A stretch of DNA of 64,000 nucleotides. It comes from CAYUJH01 sp964394585. Lineage in GTDB: Bacteria; Bacteroidota; Bacteroidia; Cytophagales; Flammeovirgaceae. The stretch spans positions 1 through 64,000 of the forward strand of contig CAYMYI010000002.1 in NCBI GenBank assembly GCA_964394585.1, given 5' to 3'. A program made the translations under genes and the position numbers. Positions 51,203 through 60,300 of this stretch are shown here, in pieces (position 1 is the first letter of the stretch; each line of letters starts with the position of its first letter). The notes beneath the pieces are model-generated. The model ran no database searches and was not told the DNA's origin. It was given only the letters and a program-made list of their open reading frames with translations.

Positions 51203-54200
51203 TTATTCTTTAATTAACCCGATGGGGAAATCTTGCCCAGTACTAAACCCGGTGGGGTATTGCGCGCTGTTGCTGTACTGGCGCGATAGCTCGGGGACTT
51301 CCCGTTCGATATAGGCTTTTAGCTGATTCACAGTTAAGGTAATACCCTCTTCGCTCTTTTTATCTTTTTCAAGCCCAATGCCATCGAGGGCTTGCAGCAT
51401 TGCATACGTGAAAAGCCCATGTTCAAATTGGTTTACCTCGGCAGCAGTCTGCTGGGCATTACTAGCCGAAATGAGTACCACACCCGAACTTCTTGCTAAC
51501 TGAAATATGGCTTTTTCTTCGACGGCACCTCGGCGGGCGATTGCATTCACTGCTCCGCCAGAGTGGCAAGCATCGAGTAAGATTAGCTGTTTTTGAGCCT
51601 GAATTTTGGCTAACCAATTGCGCAGTTGCGTATCGGAAACAGCAAGCGATTGTAGTTGTTCGGAGTCTCCATAAAGCGTAGTTACGTCATGAGGTACTAA
51701 GTAGAAGTTTTTTTCTTTGCTGTCTTCGTCGATTGTACCGTGCCCTGCATAGTAGAAAATGAACGTATCTTGAATGCGTGCTTTTTCAATAATCTCCTTG
51801 AATTTTGCTTCAATTTTGGGCTTCACCCCATCAGCATCGTACAAAGAGTACTCGAAAATATTTCCGAAAATCGGGCCGCTGCGTTCTTTAATTTTTGCTA
51901 AGAGAGCCTCCGCATCGTTGCGGGCGTAACTAAGCTTATATTTTGAGTTAACGTATTCATTAATCCCAATCGTGAAAATATACAAGTTTGAGGCAGCTCC
52001 GGGCTTACCGGTGTAAAAGATGGATTTTTTCTCGGGCAGTGCTGCAGTCCCTTCAAAATTGATGGCTTGTACCTTAAAATCATTCGTTTCGGGGAGTAGC
52101 GCCAGGGTATACTTACGTTGAAGTTCACTTTCGCCTTCTGCAAGGCGTACATCTTCATCGTTTACAGCGAGTTTTCCGTTTTGGTAGATTTGGATGGCTT
52201 TGATGCCACCACCTCCACTGAAGGCACTTACTACAAAAGTTGCTTCTTGTTTATCGGAGGTGAGTACGCCATTGTCGTTATAGGGTAACGAGGGCGTGTT
52301 ATCTTCACTAATGGTTTTGTAAATATCTTCTACATATACCGAAGGTGGTTTTTTTAAATCGTTGAGTTGGTATACATTCTCTTGAATAAGCTCGCGCACG
52401 GGAATGTGGTCGCGGAAACTTTCTTGCAGTTCTTTAGGGCGATAGAGCAAATCGAAAAACTGTTCTACCTTATAAAATTTGGCATCAATGCGTTCGCCAT
52501 CATACCAACCTAAAAAGCTGCTTCCTTGCTCAGAGGAAACAAAGTAGCCCTCAGGTGACCACAGTACCCACTCGTTATCGCGCGATACAAACAAGGAGGC
52601 GAATGGCTCTAAGGTTTCAGGTTGCTCGGCAAGTTGGTCTAAATTCCAAATATGAATGATGTGATCTTCGCCCGATGATGCCAAAAAGCGTTGGTCTGGG
52701 GTAACAGTCAAGGCTCGAACCGCACCATTGTGCCCAAGTAAATCGGTCGTTTTGCCGGTTTCGTGCACCACTCGCAGCGAAAAATCGCTGCCGATAGCTA
52801 CTTTTTGTAGCCCTGCTAAGTTGAAAGGGGCAAAGGCTAAAATTCGTCCGTCGGTAGTAGGGTTGTTGGTAACCAAACCCACCATGCCCCCGGTTCGCAG
52901 TTGGTAGCTATCAATTTTTTTTATGCGATCTCCTTTTTTTGCTGTAGAAAGGACTTCCCCTGTAATTTCCGTTAACAGCATTTCAGCAAAATTAAACGAT
53001 TGGGAAAAGGCATCGGTCTCTGGATCTGAAGAGATTAAAAGTTGCAGCCCTGTTTCATCTACTTCTTCTTTTTTATAGCTAAACTCTCTGAACTCCAACT
53101 GCCAGATAGCGTTGCCATTCCCACGGATAGGGCGGGTCAATCGGCCTGTGATGGCATTCCAAACTAAGATTTCGTTATCGTTGCCTCCGGCAGATGCTAC
53201 CAGATAGCTTCCTTCGTTGGCTTTGGGCGAAAACGCCGAGGCAAACACAGTATTATCGTGCCCTTCGAATACCGATTGCTTAATCGTTTTCTTTTCTGCT
53301 TCCGAAGGGAGCGAGTAGGCTTGCCCATGCCCGGATACATCGCCTAGAGCGACTACGTACTTGCTATCGGGCGAAATGGAGAGGGAGGTTACGGAGTTGT
53401 CGAGTTTACCTAGTTTTTTTACAAAGCGCCCTTTGGCATCAAAAAGGTTTACAATTTGATCGGCACCGCCGGAAATAAGCCATTTGCCATCGGGCGAGAA
53501 TGCCACTGTGTTTACTTCGTAGTAGTGTTTTTCTGCGATACTAGGGCTTGCGTTCGGTTGAAAGAGGGCATCATCTGTAAATATTTTGATGTACTTGGTG
53601 TCGTCGGCAACAGCAAGCGATATCGAAGCAGAATCGTACGAGAACGATACCGATGAAATTTCACTTTCGAACGAAAGCGTATTTTTAAGCGCAAACGTTT
53701 GGTTAGAGATTTCCCAAATTTTCACGGTTCGGTCTGCACTGCCGGTTGCCATGTAAAGGGTTTCCCCTTGATGCGAAAAGTCAATCGTAGTGATGATATC
53801 GGTATGTAAATCGGCGGAGTCTATCGAAAGGCGGCGGCGGCGCCAGGCTTTTTTGCTTTCCGTTGTTTGTTCAATTTCGCTGATATCAATCAGGAAAAAA
53901 TTATGATTGCTTTCTACATGATACCCACCTACTGCTAACCATCTGCCGTCGTCGGATAGGTCGGCGGCATAGAGCATCCCTTCGGGGCCATGTTCGAGGT
54001 TTACGTGAAAACTGTAGCGTTCTTCGCCGGTGAGGTAGTCCCAAAAGCGCACACTTTTATCTTCCGATACTGAAATTAATAGTTTACCATCGGGGGTAAA
54101 CAAAAGCGAACGAATCTTGGCTGTGTGCCCATCAGGGCTGACAATCAGCTTTGGATTCTGATTTTGTGCCGATATAGAAGCACTTACAAAAAACGATAAA

Positions 54201-54223
54201 AGGCAAATTATAACGGAACGCAT
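51203..54223 (-). CDS. Exported caspase-family protein (C14) with WD40 repeats
   Basis: 1006 residues with a signal peptide (LLSFFVSASISAQ). Residues about 25-560 form WD40 propeller(s), with units such as IRSLLFTPDGKLLISVSEDKSVRFWD. A linker and Ig-like region follow (about 610-740), then a caspase-like domain (about 745-1000): YIFTIGINEYVNSKYKLSYA at the start, catalytic His in FIFYYAGHGT and Cys in LLDACHSGG, then GLFTYAMLQAL. Exported caspase-WD40 proteins are common in Cytophagales; substrate and role are unknown. It is divergent from the giant CUB gene by 90 bases. Confidence 0.9.
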   Translation of the reverse strand: MRSVIICLLSFFVSASISAQNQNPKLIVSPDGHTAKIRSLLFTPDGKLLISVSEDKSVRFWDYLTGEERYSFHVNLEHGPEGMLYAADLSDDGRWLAVGGYHVESNHNFFLIDISEIEQTTESKKAWRRRRLSIDSADLHTDIITTIDFSHQGETLYMATGSADRTVKIWEISNQTFALKNTLSFESEISSVSFSYDSASISLAVADDTKYIKIFTDDALFQPNASPSIAEKHYYEVNTVAFSPDGKWLISGGADQIVNLFDAKGRFVKKLGKLDNSVTSLSISPDSKYVVALGDVSGHGQAYSLPSEAEKKTIKQSVFEGHDNTVFASAFSPKANEGSYLVASAGGNDNEILVWNAITGRLTRPIRGNGNAIWQLEFREFSYKKEEVDETGLQLLISSDPETDAFSQSFNFAEMLLTEITGEVLSTAKKGDRIKKIDSYQLRTGGMVGLVTNNPTTDGRILAFAPFNLAGLQKVAIGSDFSLRVVHETGKTTDLLGHNGAVRALTVTPDQRFLASSGEDHIIHIWNLDQLAEQPETLEPFASLFVSRDNEWVLWSPEGYFVSSEQGSSFLGWYDGERIDAKFYKVEQFFDLLYRPKELQESFRDHIPVRELIQENVYQLNDLKKPPSVYVEDIYKTISEDNTPSLPYNDNGVLTSDKQEATFVVSAFSGGGGIKAIQIYQNGKLAVNDEDVRLAEGESELQRKYTLALLPETNDFKVQAINFEGTAALPEKKSIFYTGKPGAASNLYIFTIGINEYVNSKYKLSYARNDAEALLAKIKERSGPIFGNIFEYSLYDADGVKPKIEAKFKEIIEKARIQDTFIFYYAGHGTIDEDSKEKNFYLVPHDVTTLYGDSEQLQSLAVSDTQLRNWLAKIQAQKQLILLDACHSGGAVNAIARRGAVEEKAIFQLARSSGVVLISASNAQQTAAEVNQFEHGLFTYAMLQALDGIGLEKDKKSEEGITLTVNQLKAYIEREVPELSRQYSNSAQYPTGFSTGQDFPIGLIKE

Positions 54224-54313
54224 ATCAGAAATAACTATATTAATCGAAATAAATTAGTTGGCTTATCCAAAGTAGGAAAATTATTGGCGAAAATGAATTT
54301 ACTCCCAAGCTTT

Positions 54314-57300
54314 ATGAAACGTTTTTACACTTTACAAATACTTTTCACAATCGTTTTGGTTTTTGGGGCAACCTTAGGGCGAGGGCAATCTACCGAAATT
54401 ATCATGCCTCGCGATACAACAATTACAGCGTGCGATGTGGTATTGCTCGATCCGGGAGGAAATGGAAATTATCCCAATAATATTGAAGGCTATATTGTGC
54501 GTTTAGTACCTACAACCCCCGGGAGTTACATTAGCCTATCTTTTGAAACCTTTGAAATTGAGCCATCCAACGATGAGCTCTACATATACGATGGCAATTT
54601 TGCCTCAGAAGAAGAAGCTGACGAACTTAGCTTGGTTGGGGCTTTTTCAGGACTTTCTGAGCAAACTCCTGGAGATATCATCGCGACGAACGCTACCGGG
54701 GCACTCACTCTTATTTTTTATTCAGATAACATTTTGAATGGACAAGGGTTTCGCATTAGGGTAGGGTGTAACTTTTCGTTAGCCATGACCGATGGTAACT
54801 TAGGAACCCTTTGCAATACTGGTATTTTGAACCCAGGAGGGTGGCAAGATGGGTATGCACCCAATACCGATGTAACCAGTACAGTGTATGCCGATAACAA
54901 CCGCCAATTATTTCTAACATTTCCTCGGTTAGATCTTGGTGAGGGCGACTCGCTGTTTGTATTCAATGGCGAAACCGCTGACGATGCGCTAAAAATTGCC
55001 GCGTATGGCATAGGAGATAATACTAGCCCAGTAGGAGTGTTGGGGAGCAACAGCGCCAGCGCTTTAACCCTTCGTTTTGTATCCGATGCACAGGGGGAAG
55101 GTAGTGGATTTCAAGCATTTTTGAGTTGCATAGCCGGGCAAACACTCGATATGCGCCAAGGACTCATTGTGAGAACTTGTGGGGTGGTTTTCCGAGATCC
55201 CGGCGGCAACCGTAATTATCCTAATTTAGAAGATGAAGTGGTTGTTTCTACGTTTTATCCACAAAACCGTGGCGATAAACTTTCAGTCAATTTTACAACC
55301 CTCCAAATTGAACCCCCCGAAGATTTTGGAGATGGCGATGTGGAGTTTTACGACTACCTCGAAGTACGCGATGGCGCTACGGAAGATGCTCCTCTCTTAG
55401 CTAGGCTCGCCGGTACACAAACCGGCAGACCGATTGAAGCGACAAACCCTGAAGGTGCGCTTACCTTTGTATTTAGTTCCGATTTTGATATAAATGGTGC
55501 AGGATGGGAAGCCGTAATCAATTGCATTGCTCCTTTAGTGATGGCAGACAATCAGACGGTAAGCACATGCGATGCCGCTTTTGTGGATCCAGGTGGTGCC
55601 GATAATTACCCCGCTAACCAAGATATTACCTATACCCTGCAATCGCCGAGTACCCGCGACCAAATTCAAGTAACGTTTAACAGCTTCGATCTTGCCGAAG
55701 GCGATACATTATACGTTTACAATGGAAGGACTACCGAAAGCACGTTGTTGCTTAGTAAGTTTCACCAAGGTGATATACCTCCAACCCTCTTTAGCTCAAA
55801 CCTGAACCGTGCCCTTACCTTTCGGTTGGTGAGCGATGCCGGCAGCACAGGCGCCGGGTGGGAGGCGAGCGTTAGTTGCGTAAATAGCCGAGCATTTTTA
55901 ATGCAAAACGGACGATTTAGCGTTTGCGATGCTTCCTTTGAAGATGCTGGCGGTAACCAAAATTATATGCCTGGGGTAACGCAAAAGATGACTCTTTTTC
56001 CGACCACCGAAGGCGATAAAATCAGCATCATATTCAATACCTTTCATGTGGGCGACCCTGATTTTTTTGATGAGGATGTGTTGAAAATTTATAACGATAC
56101 TACCGATAACCCCGATGCGCTGATAGGTGAATACCGCGGCAAAATTGATAATGTCTTTGAAGTGGTGGCAACCAACCCAACCGGGGCGCTCACTCTCGTT
56201 TTCGAATCGGATGAATCAGAGCAATTTCCAGGCTGGCGGGCTCGTATCAACTGCGAAAGTCCTGCTCGCATGGTGAACGGTACATTTAACGTATGTGATG
56301 CATTTTTTACAGATCCGGGCGGGAGCAACGCAAATTATGGGAACAATGCAAATGTGATAACTACCCTTCTTCCTAGCGATGCAGCTCAACAAAAAGTGCT
56401 GGTAAGTTTCAATTCGTTTGATCTTGCCCAGGGCGATATGTTAGAAGTATACAGAGGTACGGCAATCGATGCCGCAAACCTCATCGGTACGTTTACCGGG
56501 CAAACTTTACCGACAGCATTAATTGGCGATCGGCAAAGTGGCGCATTAACCTTTCGCTTTTCGAGTAACAGTCAAGGCAGAGCCCCCGGTTGGGATGCAC
56601 GTGTTACTTGCATTTCCAAAGAAAGTGTAATCATGACCAATCAAACTTTTGAAGGTTGTACTTTCCAGTTTCAAGACGACGGCGGCAATGGCGTTTATTC
56701 CAACAATCAAACGTTAATCACTACGTTTCGCCCATCAGAAGCAGGTAAGCAAATGCGAGTACTGTTTAATCGCTTCAGCCTCGAAGAAGAGTTCGATTAC
56801 CTAAGAGTTTACAACGGTAGCGAAATCTCTCAAGAAAATTTACTGGCAGAATTGACCGGCGAAACCTTGCCTGCGCCAATCACTGCGAACAATGCCGAAG
56901 GAATCCTCACTTTTGAGTTTACCTCCGACATCAATACGAATGCTTTCGGTTGGGATGCGACTCTCACGTGTGTAGCACCACAACCCATGCAAACAGTTGT
57001 GCAAACCGGTTGTGAGTTTTTCTTTTTAGACCCCGGCGGTAGTAGCGATTATGCCCCCAACCAATCGGTAGTGCAAACTTTCACCGCAGAGCAAGGGCAA
57101 CTAATTGCCAATTTTCAACAAATTGCCTTAGCCACAGGCGACCAACTTCAAATTTTTGATGGCGTTTCTACCAATGCTCCCCTGCTCACCACCCTTACAG
57201 CAGAGCAAAACCGCTACTTTGGAATTTCCACCGAAGGCAGCCTGACTTTCCGTTTCATTTCGGATGGATTCGCTGAAAGTGCCGGGTGGGAAGCTAAACT

Positions 57301-60300
57301 TTCGTGTTGGGAAGAGTTCCGCACGTGTGGTGGAACCTTTACCGACCCCGGTGGCGCTGAAAACTATCCCCTCGATGCTTATTTGACCGTAACGTACTAT
57401 CCTGAACAAGAAGGCGAGCAAGTGCGCGTAGTATTCAAAGAGCTTGATTTGGGGGAAGATGCTTACCTGTACGTTTATAATGGTGAGTTTGAGGATTTTG
57501 ATAAGGAAATCATAGAACTGAGTAGTGAAACTACTACGTTACCAGTAGAAATTACCTCTACCGATGAAACCGGTGCACTTACGTTTGTATTTGATTCAGA
57601 ATTTGCAGCAACGGGAAAGGGCTGGGACGCCGATGTGCTATGCTTTCAGCCGTTGCGCATGAGAAACTTTACTTTCAATACTTGTAGCTCTATTCTACAA
57701 GATTCAGGAGGAGATATCAATCCCTATCAAAATAACGAAAACTTTACAGCTACAATTTACCCGCAATCTCAGGGCGGAGGCCCTCAAGCAAATGCAGCGA
57801 GTGCCATTACCTTTCAATCGTTCGATGTGGCAATTGGCGATACCCTGTACATTTACGATGGTGAAACTCCTTCGCCTTCAGCGCTTATCGGGGCTTTTAC
57901 AGGAACTCAAAAACCACCATTTATCTATGCCACCAACCCTACTGGGGCATTAACCTATCGGTTTGTTTCAGATGGAAGCAATGTAGGAACGGGTTGGCAA
58001 GCCAACATCGATTGTTTTACGGGCTTTTTCGATATGCAAACCACCGTAGTGAATACCTGTGGACTTACCTTCCGCGATGGGGGCGGCAATGCCAGTTATG
58101 CCAACAATCGGCAAGATACTCTTACCTTTTATCCACAAGAACTAGGAGCCAAGCTTTTTGTGAATTTCATAGAGTTTTCTGTTGAAGAAGATTTTGATTA
58201 TTTGTATTTGTACGATGGCACTTCGGCTGCACCAGAAAGTTTAGTCGGTACTTTTTCCGGGAGCACTCTGCCCGATTCTTACACAGCGACGAATGCAGAA
58301 GGCGCGCTTACTTTTGTATTTACATCCGATGATATCATCACAGAAGAAGGATGGACCGCAAGCATTAACTGCATCAGTCCGTTGGTAATGCAACCCGGAA
58401 CAGCGCAAACCTGCCGTTCGGTATTTTACGACCCCGGCAGTTTCAATAATCCATACCCAACCAACCAAACGATTACGCAAACTATTGCACCAAGTACATC
58501 GGGAACTAACCTCGCCGTTACGTTCAGCGAATTCGACTTGGCAATGGGCGATACCCTGTTTGTATACAATGGCACCACCGTTTCTGAAGAAACTCTCTTA
58601 GGTGCCTACAGCGGTACTCAAGCCACGAGTTTCCTCTTTGGCGATAACGGAGCACTTACTTTCCAGTTAGTAGCGCGATCGGTTCAACCTGGTGAAGGGT
58701 GGACTGGGCAAATAATATGTTTTAACGGGACACTGCCTATGCAAACTCTTGCCATCACTGGTTGCGGGCTTAATTTCCAAGACCCAGGAGGGCCAAATAA
58801 CTATCCCAATTCTTCCGAAGAACTTACCGTACTATATCCTGCTATTTTAGGTGATAAAGTGAGCATCGATTTTAAATCTTTTTCCCTAGAAGAAGGATTT
58901 GATTCTTTGTATGTGTACGATGGGGAAGATCAAACCGCAACGCTGCTAGGTGCGTATAGCGGCAACCAAAGCCCCGGAAAAATTACGGCAACCAATTCGG
59001 TAGGAGCACTTGCACTGTATTTTGTGTCTGATAGCGATATTAACGAAGAAGGATGGACTGCAGATGTTACCTGTATTCGCTCCGATGCCATGCAAAACAA
59101 TTTAGTAGTAAATGCTTGCCAACGCATTTTCCTGGATCCCGGTGGACTTGAAAACTACCCTGATAATTACCAAGGTATTACCACATTTCGGGCTTCAGAA
59201 CCAAACCGGCAGCTGAAACTTACTTTCAATCAATTTGAGATAGACCAAAGCGATGCATTGTACATTTTTGATGGAGAAACAGCAGAGGAAGAAAATCTGA
59301 TAGGAGTTTACAGTGGAAATACATCCCCTTTGACTCTTACCTCTGAAAATGCCGCTTTTACCTTTCTGTTCGTATCTGATGGAAGTAGTAATAGCCAGGG
59401 ATGGGACGCACTCATTGAGTGTATATCCGCCGGGCGTTTTCAGAATGTAACTCCAGCCGAGCTTGATAACCTACGCTTTGGCGATGCTGCTTGGGGCGAT
59501 TATGACGCCGACGGCGACATGGACATCGTAGCAGTAGGGTGGAATGTAACCACTCAGCAGGAAGAAACAAAGATTTTTCGCAACGAAGGAGGGCTTTCGT
59601 TTTCTATAATAGAGGCCTTTTTAATTGATGGCGTTACCCAAAGCCAAGTAGTGTGGGAAGACTATAACCAAGATGGCTACCCTGATATCACCTTATTGGG
59701 AATCAATGCCGCCGGAGTTCCTATCACAAAAGTATATCGGAACGAAATACAACGAGGCGATGGCACTTTTATCGATATAGGTGCAAACCTCACAGGGCTA
59801 TACAACGGTAGCATTGCATGGGGCGATTACGACCAAGACGGCGACCCCGATTTGTTAGTAGCTGGTACCGACGCTGAAAACAGCCGTAGCATGATTTTAT
59901 ATCGAAATCAAAAAGGTATTTTAGAAGAGCAATCGCTTAATCTAAACGATTTCCAAGAACAGAATATCCATTGGGGCGATTATGACGCCGATGGCGACCT
60001 CGATATTCTTACTTCGGTATGGATTTATAAAAACCAAACTGTAGAAGACGAAGAACCCCTCTTCAAAAAAACACAAGTTCGAGCAGTATTCGATGGAGAT
60101 ATAGGGTATTCCGATTGGGCAGATTTCGATGCCGATGGAGATTTAGATGTATTTCTCAGTTTTTACCAAGACAACGACGCTACCGTTTCGAACCGCATTT
60201 ATGAAAATACCGGCAACGACGATTTCAGTACTATTTTGCTGACCCTCAACCAAGGTGCCGACGAAAGCCAAGGAGGCTTTCCTTCTTTAGTTGATTTTAA

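Noticed and set aside
54428..59422. CRISPR-like or other DNA repeat array
   Set aside because: The periodicity is at the protein level (CUB units of about 118 residues); the DNA of the units differs widely and there are no spacers.
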